DNA from: Bacteroidota bacterium
GTDB lineage: Bacteria; Bacteroidota; Bacteroidia; NS11-12g; UBA955
Length of the DNA stretch: 41,586 nucleotides
Assembly: GCA_947451105.1 (NCBI GenBank)
Contig: CANFXY010000004.1
Location: 1 to 41,586 of the forward strand
Direction of reading: 5' to 3'
The position numbers and the translations under genes were made by a program. Positions 15,354 through 23,771 of the stretch are shown piece after piece. The notes beneath the pieces were generated by a model. It saw nothing but the letters and a program-made list of their open reading frames with translations. It searched no databases and was not told where the DNA came from. Within the stretch, counting starts at the first letter, position 1. Each line of letters opens with the position of its first letter.

Positions 15354-17024
15354 TTATAGTTCGTTTAGTTTTTCTAATTTTTCTTTTACACGCATTGTGT
15401 TTGTATGTATTTCACCAAAGGTTTTAATAAAAATAGGCAATGCTTTTAGATAATAGATTTTTGCCAATTCAAAATTCTCCAAGTCTGCATTGCATTTGCC
15501 AATGTTATAATATGAAAAACCAAAAGAAGGGTGGTCTTCTTCGTGGATATCGAGTTTTATTTGCAAGCTTTTTTGAAAATAAACCATTGCATTTTCAAAA
15601 TCGCCAGACTGCTGGTAAACGCCTCCAACATTGCTAATTGTTGATGCATACCAAGGGTGCTTTATGCCATATAACTTTTCCAATATAGCCAATGCTTTAT
15701 TGTTGTGTTCTAGAGACGATTTAAAGTCTTTTAGATTTAAATCTAACATAGCAATATTGTTGTAAAGGGTTGCCGTCCATTTATGGTATTCGCCAAAAAT
15801 GTTTCTGAATATCTTAATGGCTTTATTGAAATATAGCCTAGCCTCAGCATATTTTTTATTGCTGCTAAAGAGCTCCGCAATGTTGTTGTAAGAAATTGCT
15901 GTATCTGGATGGTGTCTTCCGTTTGTTTTTTCTTCTAAATGAATCGATTTATTGTAATAATTTAGTGCTTCATTAAAGTCCCCTTTTTCATGGTGCAATT
16001 GGCCTAAGTTATTGTAGATTTTGCCGATTGACTCATGCTCTAATCCAAAATTTTCTATGTAAATCTCCAATGCCTTCTCGAAGTTTATTTGACTTTCCTC
16101 AAATTTGCCTTCATTCAGCAGAGCACCACCCAGATTGTTGGTAATTTCTGCACTTATTTCAATGTGTACTTCATTTAAAAGATCAATTATGCTTAGTGCT
16201 TTTTTATATGCAAGAATCGATTTATTATAAGTTCCCAAAGCATTCCATTCTGAACCAATATTTTGAAAAAATACCACTGCTTCCTTGTCATAATTTGGAA
16301 AATTTATAGCCGTTAATTGCTCAAGCTTTTCCACTTTCTCATTGGCATTTAAAAATTTAACTGAATGAACAAACAATAGTGCTTTTTTAGGGGTATCTGG
16401 TTCAATAAAATTTAAAACTTCTTTTAAAATAAATCTCAGTATATCACTTTTTTGAAGTTTTTCTAATTTGCTTACAATTTCAAGCAGTAGTTTAATGTCA
16501 TTGTCCGAAGATGTTTCGAATAATGATTGCGCAATGCTTTTTATAGCTTGATTTGTCGAATCTTTACTTGCATTTAAAAAAGCATGGGATAGGGGAACTA
16601 GCGTTGAATTTGTGAACTTCCCACCAAAGTCTACAAACCATAACAATAAGTCAAATTCATGGCTGTCAACTTTTCGAATCAAAAATTGCTCGAACCCTTC
16701 ATTTAAACCTGTTAAATTAATTTTATTAATATATTCGAAAATTTCATTTGCCGTGAGATTTGAAAATCTAGCTTCTAAAACCTCACCCAGCACATAATGA
16801 AAATAACCCTCAACGGTAAAAGTAACATATAACTTTTCATCTCTAATATTTTCTGTTAAAACCCCTTCCAATAGCATTTGTTGATAGGGTGAATCTATTT
16901 GTATGCTCTTAACGAAATCTCCAATTTGTTCATCGTCGAACAGCAAATCCACTGGCAAGATGTGTTGCTCGTGTTGAAGCATGAGTTCAGAAAGGCGGTA
17001 TAGGAGAAGGTGATTAGAGGTCAT
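15354..17024 (-). CDS. STAND-associated TPR subunit, third copy
   Basis: 556 aa. Residues 1-85 (LFDDEQIGDFVKSIQIDSPY, then VEGYFHYVLGEV) match the domain that directly follows the NTPase in the fused STAND protein at 7212-11408, so this is a detached C-terminal half of a STAND protein. A helical linker (~85-245) leads into about seven kinesin-light-chain-like TPRs of ~42 residues (SYNNIAELF...KKYAEARLYFNKAIKIF, HP at repeat turns) to the end. TPRs of this type bind peptides or partners, so this is a likely sensor arm. Its start overlaps the stop of the preceding paralogue by 11 bp. It has no NTPase of its own and should rely on the NTPase subunit at 20240-22699. Confidence 0.8.
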   Translation of the reverse strand: MTSNHLLLYRLSELMLQHEQHILPVDLLFDDEQIGDFVKSIQIDSPYQQMLLEGVLTENIRDEKLYVTFTVEGYFHYVLGEVLEARFSNLTANEIFEYINKINLTGLNEGFEQFLIRKVDSHEFDLLLWFVDFGGKFTNSTLVPLSHAFLNASKDSTNQAIKSIAQSLFETSSDNDIKLLLEIVSKLEKLQKSDILRFILKEVLNFIEPDTPKKALLFVHSVKFLNANEKVEKLEQLTAINFPNYDKEAVVFFQNIGSEWNALGTYNKSILAYKKALSIIDLLNEVHIEISAEITNNLGGALLNEGKFEESQINFEKALEIYIENFGLEHESIGKIYNNLGQLHHEKGDFNEALNYYNKSIHLEEKTNGRHHPDTAISYNNIAELFSSNKKYAEARLYFNKAIKIFRNIFGEYHKWTATLYNNIAMLDLNLKDFKSSLEHNNKALAILEKLYGIKHPWYASTISNVGGVYQQSGDFENAMVYFQKSLQIKLDIHEEDHPSFGFSYYNIGKCNADLENFELAKIYYLKALPIFIKTFGEIHTNTMRVKEKLEKLNEL

Positions 17025-18714
17025 TGAGTTTGTTTATCTTTTCATTAAGTAGCAATGTATAATGATGTCCTTCGCCTAATTTATCCTTGAATATTTGATG
17101 AGCCTTAGAATAGTAGTTGTAAGCTTTTTGATATTCAAGTTCTAATTTGAAAATGTTGCCGATATTATTGTATGATTTCCCTGTAGCTACATGGGAATCT
17201 CCAAAAGTTTTTGATCTTATTTCAAATGCTTTACAATAATATTCCTTAGCAATTTCACTTTTGTTTTTATTAAACCAAGCTGTCCCTAAATTGTCGAAAA
17301 CTATCGCTGTAAAAGGATGTGATTCACCTTCATTTTTCAATGCAATGATTAATGATTTTTCATAAAAACTAATTGCCATGTCATAATCTTCATTTGAATT
17401 CCATGCAGATCCTAAGTTGTTAAAAGTTGTTCCTGTTAATGGATGCTCACTGCCATATACCATGATATCAATTGCTAAAACTTGCTCATGATAGGATATC
17501 GCTTTCTTGCACTCACCTTTTTCATTTAATGCCAAAGCTATATTGTTGTATACAGTGCTAGTTGAAGGATGTATTTTTCCGCAAACCTTTAAATGAATTT
17601 GTAATGATTTTTCTAGATAATCAATTGCTAAATCATATTCACCTTTTTCAATTAATGTCAATCCTAAATTGTTATAAATTTCCCCAATAGATATATGTTG
17701 ATGATCATGAGAATTTGTTAGGATTTCCAACGATTTTTTATAATATTCTATGGCTTTATCATAATCACTCTTGTCACTCCAGCAATCACCTAATTTGTGG
17801 TAACATCTGGATATTGATTGATGTATATTTCCGTGAATCTTCTGTGCAATATTCAATCCTTTTTCAAAGTATTTAATTGCTGTTTCATGTTCTGCTATAT
17901 TTTGAAATTGTTGCCCTAATGTGTAAAAAAAATAAGCTAATTCTTCGTTCTTTTTAAGTCTATGTGATTTGTCGATTAGCTGATCTAGTTTTTCTCGTCT
18001 TTGATTGAATGGTATGTAATTTATAGACTTTATATAGGCATTAGCTTCAAATAAATTAGTTGGCTCTATAATCTCATTAAACCTTTTATATATAGTTGCA
18101 ATATGGTCATGTTTTTGGATTCCCTCTAAATGTTTAATCGTTAATTCAAGTACATTGAAATCGTTTGTGCTTGGAAGATTAAATAATTCATTTAGAACTC
18201 TATTTATTTGTGTTGCATAACCTATATCAGTATTTTCTTCGGAATTGATTTTTTTTTCAGATTGTAAAAAAGCATATGAAAGAGGAACAATACATATTTC
18301 TATGTGTTTTCCTCCGTAGTCAATCAACCAGATCAATCTTGTAAAATTATCCATTTCAACATCCCGAATCAAACACTGCTCAACCCCTTCCTTTGCGCCA
18401 TTCAACTTATTCTCCTCAACAATTTGCTTCAAGGCCTCAGCACCCAATCCTTCAGTTTGGTTGTATATAACCTCGCCCAACACATAATGAAAATAACCCT
18501 CCACGGTAAAACTTATATATAATTTTTCATCTCTAACAGATTCTGTTAAAACCCCTTCCATGAGCATTTGCTGGTAGGGTGAATCTATTTGAATACTCTT
18601 CACAAGATCTCCAATTTGCTCATCATCAAAGAGCAAATCCACTGATAAGATGTTTTGCTCATGTTTAAGCATCAGTTCTGTAAGGCGGTGAAGGAGGAGG
18701 TTGTTAGAGGTCAT
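17014..18714 (-). CDS. STAND-associated TPR subunit, second copy
   Basis: 566 aa. It has the same architecture as its neighbours: an N-terminal post-NTPase domain nearly identical to the other two (LFDDEQIGDLVKSIQIDSPY, FTVEGYFHYVLGEVI), a diverged helical region, and eight or so TPRs with the NNLGxxxxxKGEYDxAIxYxEKSL pattern from ~255. The first ~240 bp are very similar to the sister genes while the TPR part differs, as expected if the constant part docks on the common NTPase and the variable part recognises different signals. It overlaps the preceding and following paralogues by 11 bp each, a tight operon with translational coupling. Confidence 0.8.
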   Translation of the reverse strand: MTSNNLLLHRLTELMLKHEQNILSVDLLFDDEQIGDLVKSIQIDSPYQQMLMEGVLTESVRDEKLYISFTVEGYFHYVLGEVIYNQTEGLGAEALKQIVEENKLNGAKEGVEQCLIRDVEMDNFTRLIWLIDYGGKHIEICIVPLSYAFLQSEKKINSEENTDIGYATQINRVLNELFNLPSTNDFNVLELTIKHLEGIQKHDHIATIYKRFNEIIEPTNLFEANAYIKSINYIPFNQRREKLDQLIDKSHRLKKNEELAYFFYTLGQQFQNIAEHETAIKYFEKGLNIAQKIHGNIHQSISRCYHKLGDCWSDKSDYDKAIEYYKKSLEILTNSHDHQHISIGEIYNNLGLTLIEKGEYDLAIDYLEKSLQIHLKVCGKIHPSTSTVYNNIALALNEKGECKKAISYHEQVLAIDIMVYGSEHPLTGTTFNNLGSAWNSNEDYDMAISFYEKSLIIALKNEGESHPFTAIVFDNLGTAWFNKNKSEIAKEYYCKAFEIRSKTFGDSHVATGKSYNNIGNIFKLELEYQKAYNYYSKAHQIFKDKLGEGHHYTLLLNEKINKLNDL

Positions 18715-20233
18715 TGAGTTCTGATATTTTATCTTTTATCAATTTGGTTGTAGAATGATTAATCCCTAATAATTGTTTGAAAAGGCTGTACGATTTTTTA
18801 CAGTTCTTTCTTGCATTTGAAATGTCATTATTATTTTTTTGAGACATTGCAAGATTATACAATATCGTAGCTGTCATTACATGGCAATCTCCATTTATTT
18901 GAATTGAGTATGTTAACGATTTACTGTATTTCGTTACGGCATTTTCGTATCTTTCTTCATACTTGTAAACCACTCCTAGATTGTTCAATGTTACTATAAT
19001 TGAAGAATTAGGCTCGTTGAAAATATTTTCTTTAATTCTCAGAGCCTCTTCGTAACAATGAATTGCCAATTCATATTCTCCTGATGACCTATAAACTAAA
19101 CCAAGATTATTATAACTTGTTGCTGTAATCTTATCAAAACTACCAAAGTTTTCAAGAGTCAGCTCAAGAGATTTAATTTGGTATTTTAATGCTGTGCCGT
19201 AAGATTCCTTTTGGCGGTATGCCTCTCCAAGTGTCGAATAATTACAATCTTTCTCATAATAATTTTGAATCGATTGCTTATTTATAATCTTGTTAGATTT
19301 TTTCGCATAGTAAATAGACTTTTCCAAATCATCCTTGTACAAACTGACTTGAGCCATGTGCATGTAAATTTTAACTTTTAATGGTTCATTTAATTTTACC
19401 TTTTTTAAAGCCACAGCATAAAGCGAAAACGCATTTTTGTAATCTGAAATGAGTTCGTATTGATATGCAAGAGCGTAATAAAAATCTGACGGCACACCTT
19501 TAAGTGAAACCAACTTTGCTTTGAGCGAATGCAATCTTTTTTTTCTCGTAACGGGAGAAAGGTATTCGAGCGAATTTATGATTAACATATATTCTTCAGG
19601 TGTTTTTGGACTCAGAAATCTACATAAAAAATTACAAATAACTTCTAAATGCTCTATTTTATTGTATTTCTCGAGCATTGAAACTGCATCTGAAATCACA
19701 TCGATATCTAACAAAGAATAATTCTTAAGCAGCTTTTTTAAAATATTTCGAATTTCTTTTTGACGACTTTTAAAACTACATTTTAAAAATGCATATGCCA
19801 AAGAATTTACACATACTTCAGTAGAATTTGACAAATTGTCTATTAACCAGATCAAACGGGATAGATTATCCTTCTGAACATCCCGAATCAAACACTGCTC
19901 AACCCCTTCTTTTGCACCGTTTAATTTATTATGCTCTATTATTTCTTTTAAATATTCAGCGCTTTTTCCCTCAGATTTTGCATAAATTACCTCCCCCAAC
20001 ACATAATGAAAATAACCCTCTACAGAATAACTTACATACAACTTTTCTTCTCTAACAGATTCTGTTAAAACCCCTTCCATGAGCATTTGCTGGTAGGGAG
20101 AATCTATTTGAATACTCTTTACAAAATCTCCAATTTGCCCATCGTCAAACAGCAAATCCACTGGCAATAGGTGTTGCTCATGTTGGAGCATGAGTTCGGC
20201 AAGATGAAAAAGTAATTTATGATTATCTGTCAT
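18704..20233 (-). CDS. STAND-associated TPR subunit, first copy
   Basis: 509 aa. The N-terminal domain (LFDDGQIGDFVKSIQIDSPY, YSVEGYFHYVLGEVI) is shared with the two downstream paralogues. The TPR region (~245-500) is more diverged and shorter, with repeats such as TSYNNLGLVYRSSGEYELAI. It begins 6 nt after the stop of the NTPase gene. Aligning it behind that NTPase restores the continuous NTPase-to-TPR order of the fused homologue at 7212-11408. I infer a partner protein of the split STAND switch. It lacks enzymatic motifs. Confidence 0.8.
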   Translation of the reverse strand: MTDNHKLLFHLAELMLQHEQHLLPVDLLFDDGQIGDFVKSIQIDSPYQQMLMEGVLTESVREEKLYVSYSVEGYFHYVLGEVIYAKSEGKSAEYLKEIIEHNKLNGAKEGVEQCLIRDVQKDNLSRLIWLIDNLSNSTEVCVNSLAYAFLKCSFKSRQKEIRNILKKLLKNYSLLDIDVISDAVSMLEKYNKIEHLEVICNFLCRFLSPKTPEEYMLIINSLEYLSPVTRKKRLHSLKAKLVSLKGVPSDFYYALAYQYELISDYKNAFSLYAVALKKVKLNEPLKVKIYMHMAQVSLYKDDLEKSIYYAKKSNKIINKQSIQNYYEKDCNYSTLGEAYRQKESYGTALKYQIKSLELTLENFGSFDKITATSYNNLGLVYRSSGEYELAIHCYEEALRIKENIFNEPNSSIIVTLNNLGVVYKYEERYENAVTKYSKSLTYSIQINGDCHVMTATILYNLAMSQKNNNDISNARKNCKKSYSLFKQLLGINHSTTKLIKDKISELNDL

Positions 20234-20239
20234 CAGAAG

Positions 20240-22699
20240 CTATTGTGAAATCAATTTCTCATGGTACAACGACCAAATGCTGATAAATCCACCACGGCTC
20301 TTTGGCAAGCCTTTGCCATTGTTTAATTCGAGGAACAAACGCAGCAATAGTGGATTGTCTAATTGGTCGCTTAAAGAACGGTCGTGGTAGGTCAGTTCTT
20401 CATAAGAAAAATTTGGTTTGCGTCTCACCTTATCTTGCTTATCATTTACATACTTATTCCATGCCCCTTCTACCTCAACTTTATTCAGTGGTTTTAACCA
20501 ATAGCAAGATTTAGCAATGATATTTTCATCATTGTTGTTTTCCTTGGCATCGCTGTATATGATAGACTCGAATTTGTCATCGGCTTGCGGCAATTCATTT
20601 TTGGTATTCACCCTCCAACTTAATACAATTTTAATGTGCCCACCTTTATGCTTGTCTAAAAACTGAATAATTGAATCGAAAAGCACTTTAGGATCAGAAT
20701 TTTCATTTGCTCCATCAATTAGAATCATTAAAGGATTCTCTTGTTCATAGCGAACGAAATTTGCCTCTTCAAAAGAACTGTCTGCTGTTAAATTTAATCG
20801 ATAGCACAATTCTTCCCAAATATCAGGCGTTCTAAAACGATTGCCCCTTAGTAAAATTGTGTTTAAACCACGTTCTTGATACTGTCTATTCATCTCAACC
20901 AATAAATTGGTTTTCCCACTTCCCGCTTCAGCTGAAAGAAAAAACAAACCAGCTCTTGCGCCAATCCAAGACCTTAGAGCAACTTCTGCATCTTGTCTCT
21001 CTTGGTATATGCCCTTGATAACTTTCTTTTCAGTCAGTAATGATTGAAAAGTTGCCTCGTTATTTTCTTTCAAAACGGCTTTCCAACTTACTTCGTCCAA
21101 ATCTTTCATGTAAGCAGGTTCTTGCTTCTCTTTATCTCGAATCATTAGATTCAGCTGATCTAACACTTTTTCATTGTTTGTTTCACCATGAACGCTTTCA
21201 GGGCTAAAGAATACGATACGGCTTCCTGTGTTTTGCTCATAGACCATTAGTTTTGCTCGGTCAGAAACTTCTTTAATGAAATATTCACCAGGCAATATAA
21301 AAAATGGTACAATGCTTAACTCTTGGTTGTCTGAATTCAATATCGCCACATTGGATTTTAATTTTTGCCTTAGATTAATTTGTGTAATTTCATCCCCCAT
21401 TAAGCGCCATGCAATTGTTTTATCGCTGCTCACAATGTTGTAGTTTTTACAAAAATCCATTTTCAGTAACAGCGCTTTTAACAATTGAAAATGCTCATTC
21501 CACAGCTGATTTGATTGGCTTTCATTAGGAACTGTTCCATGCCCTAGATAGTGGTTGCGAAAATTAATGAGCTTGCCTATTGCGGTTTCCCCTTTTTCGG
21601 CATATGGTTTTGTTTCTACTTCATTGTAGTAATCTGGTAATTCCTTAATAAACCAAGAATATTGATGCTCATTCAAGGCCTGTATTGCACTGCGCATAAA
21701 GGCGTTCCAATGACCAAATTGAGGACGGTAAAGGAAACTTTTAAAAGCGCGGTTGATTTCACCAATTTTTAAGTCACTGTTGAAGTATTCTGATGCGGTA
21801 AGTAAACCTAAATATTTTAAGTAGTTTAACAAGACCTCTTTTAATAAGTGAAGTCGCTTAAACCCATCTTCTTCCTCTAAGGCACGTTTGTATGGGTGTG
21901 CCAAAAAATAAGGGTAGCTGCTTATTATCTTATTGTCATTTGAATCAATATTTATCTTTGTTGTTGCTTCCAATGAATCTTCTATACTTACTTTGTCAAC
22001 GGATAGTTGGATTGCGGATTCAAATGGAAATAGCTGATTCTTGAAACTTAAAACAATAGAGCCATTGCAAACCTTGTCATGTCCATGAATGCTTTGATTG
22101 TTTGATGAGTCAGTAAAAGTTAGTTCTGAAAAGGTGTCTAAGGATTCAATGAATGAGTTTAAAATTGGTTCGTAAGATTCAAAAATTTTCTTACTTTCAT
22201 TTTCTGAATAAACCGTTCCATGGCCGACATATTTATTTCTAAAATTGATTAAAAGCTCTACAGGGGTATTGTTGATCTCAAGTATTTGTTTCTTGCCTTT
22301 GCTGTCAATTACAGTGTGCTTAACTGTCATTCTTTTAATAGACGCTTGTTTTTGGAACTTTATTGAGACACCAAAAAAACTTGCTAATTCAGGTGATAGC
22401 AATTCAGAATCGCGCGCATCTAATTCTTGTATTATTTTTGTTATAGTAGAAGTCCATAATCCATGGCTGTCTTTTATCAATAGGGAATCAATTGATTGTT
22501 GCAGGGATTCGTTGATCACTTCTTCTCCCTCTGCTATTGCAATTAGTGCATAACCATATAGCCTAAAGCATCCTAAAAGTACATCTGAAATTAGATGCAA
22601 TTTTTTAAAATAATTACTCGAATTATATAGTTTAAATAAAGGTAGTGAAATTTGGACTGGAATCTGCTCTAAATTCTTAGGTCCTATAGTTGTGTTCAA
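20240..22699 (-). CDS. STAND NTPase subunit with two tandem HEPN-like domains
   Basis: 819 aa, TTG start at 22699; no ATG is available in the open frame upstream. Two related N-terminal halves each hold a helical domain ending in Arg-Asn-x4-His: Arg154...His160 (NFRNKYVGHG) and Arg381...His387 (NFRNHYLGHG), the spacing of HEPN RNase motifs. Each is followed by a beta-rich segment (LFPFES, LSIVPFFILPGE). The NTPase has Walker A AEAGSGKT at 590-597 and Walker B LMILIDGANEN around Asp662. The protein stops at WSLYHEKLISQ, exactly where the fused homologue continues into its post-NTPase domain and TPRs; those parts are supplied by the next three genes. I infer a nucleotide-driven switch that may release an RNase activity. 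Confidence 0.85.
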   Translation of the reverse strand: MNTTIGPKNLEQIPVQISLPLFKLYNSSNYFKKLHLISDVLLGCFRLYGYALIAIAEGEEVINESLQQSIDSLLIKDSHGLWTSTITKIIQELDARDSELLSPELASFFGVSIKFQKQASIKRMTVKHTVIDSKGKKQILEINNTPVELLINFRNKYVGHGTVYSENESKKIFESYEPILNSFIESLDTFSELTFTDSSNNQSIHGHDKVCNGSIVLSFKNQLFPFESAIQLSVDKVSIEDSLEATTKINIDSNDNKIISSYPYFLAHPYKRALEEEDGFKRLHLLKEVLLNYLKYLGLLTASEYFNSDLKIGEINRAFKSFLYRPQFGHWNAFMRSAIQALNEHQYSWFIKELPDYYNEVETKPYAEKGETAIGKLINFRNHYLGHGTVPNESQSNQLWNEHFQLLKALLLKMDFCKNYNIVSSDKTIAWRLMGDEITQINLRQKLKSNVAILNSDNQELSIVPFFILPGEYFIKEVSDRAKLMVYEQNTGSRIVFFSPESVHGETNNEKVLDQLNLMIRDKEKQEPAYMKDLDEVSWKAVLKENNEATFQSLLTEKKVIKGIYQERQDAEVALRSWIGARAGLFFLSAEAGSGKTNLLVEMNRQYQERGLNTILLRGNRFRTPDIWEELCYRLNLTADSSFEEANFVRYEQENPLMILIDGANENSDPKVLFDSIIQFLDKHKGGHIKIVLSWRVNTKNELPQADDKFESIIYSDAKENNNDENIIAKSCYWLKPLNKVEVEGAWNKYVNDKQDKVRRKPNFSYEELTYHDRSLSDQLDNPLLLRLFLELNNGKGLPKSRGGFISIWSLYHEKLISQ

Positions 22700-22802
22700 A
22701 TTATAGATAGGGTGTTTAGAAATTTGATTGTGGTTTATTTGACATGGTAATATGTGTTACTTATTTTTTATAGGATTACCTATGTTTACATATTATAAAA
22801 TA

Positions 22803-22810
22803 CAAATATA
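22803..22810 (-). promoter_or_regulatory. Candidate -7 box for the split-STAND operon
   Basis: On the minus strand, 22810-22803 reads TATATTTG, a match to TAnnTTTG. It would leave a leader of roughly 95 nt before the TTG at 22699. No TTTG occurs at the usual -33 distance (the nearest is only 10 nt away), so the call is weak. Confidence 0.3.
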
Positions 22811-23110
22811 ATTTTATATTCAAAACAGACAATGAAATTCAATGAACATACAACTTACTCATATCAAAGTATAATTAATCAATTTAAACGGTAGATAATG
22901 AGCTGAAAAGCATTTGTTTTTATTGTTGTAAACTGTCAATTTGCTTTCATCGGGTGAACTGCATTGATAAATTCAATTATATTGCAGACATGTATTTGAG
23001 GTTTTAATTTTGACTCGGTTCATTTTAAGAACGACGTTATAATCTCAATATCAAAAAATAAGTTACATGTCTTTGGATAAAAAATACAAATTATAACAAC
23101 GAATTTTAAA

Positions 23111-23221
23111 ATGGAAAATAACAAACCAAAGCGGAAGCATTTAAAAACAGCAATTGAATTAAATCTGCCAGCGGGCTTGCCCAATTGTCGTGTGCTTGTT
23201 GTTCCATATAGTATTAATTAA
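23111..23221 (+). CDS. Small hypothetical ORF (36 aa)
   Basis: ATG 23111 to TAA 23221 encodes MENNKPKRKHLKTAIELNLP then a hydrophobic end with one Cys. It has a basic start and mixed rest; no family is recognised. It is convergent with the repeat protein at 23237. It may be a real small protein or chance. Confidence 0.2.
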   Translation: MENNKPKRKHLKTAIELNLPAGLPNCRVLVVPYSIN

Positions 23222-23236
23222 AGATTAAAAATCACC

Positions 23237-23626
23237 TCACATCAAAAAATATAAGAACCAATTGATCTGTTCTCTTGACCAATTGTCAATTCGAGCAATT
23301 ATTTTGTTAGAACTGTCATAAATGTAGTTTCCATCTATTCGCCATAGCTGCTGGTTTGAACCGTTGTAAAAGTAGTTGCCGTCAATTCTTCCTATTATTT
23401 TATTGTTTTGGTCATACAAATAGCTGCCAGACTTTCTTCCAATTTGTTTATTGCCTGCATCATACAAATAATTGCCATCAGATCGGCCAATAATACGGTT
23501 GCCTGCATCGTAAAAATAATTACTGCTCACCCTTGCTAGTATTGTATTAGAACTGCTGTATAGGTATTGGGCATTTATGTTTCCTGAATAGAAAAACATT
23601 GTAATTAGTATGGCGACTGTTCTCAT
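23237..23626 (-). CDS. Secreted protein made of six 16-residue repeats (beta-flower-like)
   Basis: 129 aa. A signal peptide ends near residue 19 (GNINA|Q). The rest is six tandem 16-residue units of the form NYxYDxxNKxIGRIDG, for example NYFYDAGNRIIGRSDG and NYLYDAGNKQIGRKSG, then a short hydrophobic end. The Gly-Asn-Tyr-x-Tyr pattern resembles small 4-fold beta-flower proteins. Such repeats are expected to build a compact all-beta fold and are often found near polymorphic toxins, but the function is unknown. A TATTTTTG box (minus strand, 23659-23652) lies ~26 nt upstream of the start and could be its -7 element. Confidence 0.6.
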   Translation of the reverse strand: MRTVAILITMFFYSGNINAQYLYSSSNTILARVSSNYFYDAGNRIIGRSDGNYLYDAGNKQIGRKSGSYLYDQNNKIIGRIDGNYFYNGSNQQLWRIDGNYIYDSSNKIIARIDNWSREQINWFLYFLM

Positions 23627-23771
23627 TGCTTTTTTGATGTAGGTATAAATACAAAAATAAGTTTACGCCTTGGAAATGTTATTTTTATTTTTAATCATTT
23701 AATACCAAGCCCGAGGATTTAGAATTAATATTTTAAATTATATTGCAGTCCTTAAAATTGCTGCAAATTCA

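Larger units (their letters stand above)
22700..23236. other. Intergenic region upstream of the split-STAND operon
   Basis: This 537-bp region should contain the promoter of the minus-strand STAND operon. It is AT-rich, and a 36-codon ORF lies near its right end. No IS, tRNA or clear repeat was seen. Confidence 0.4.

Noticed and set aside
15440..15637. Plus-strand 65-aa ORF
   Set aside because: It is antisense to a TPR gene with a continuous repeat frame.
23255..23545. Regular 48-bp periodicity, considered as a CRISPR or minisatellite
   Set aside because: The period equals 16 codons of a coding repeat in a secreted protein; there are no spacer-like unique segments between identical repeats.
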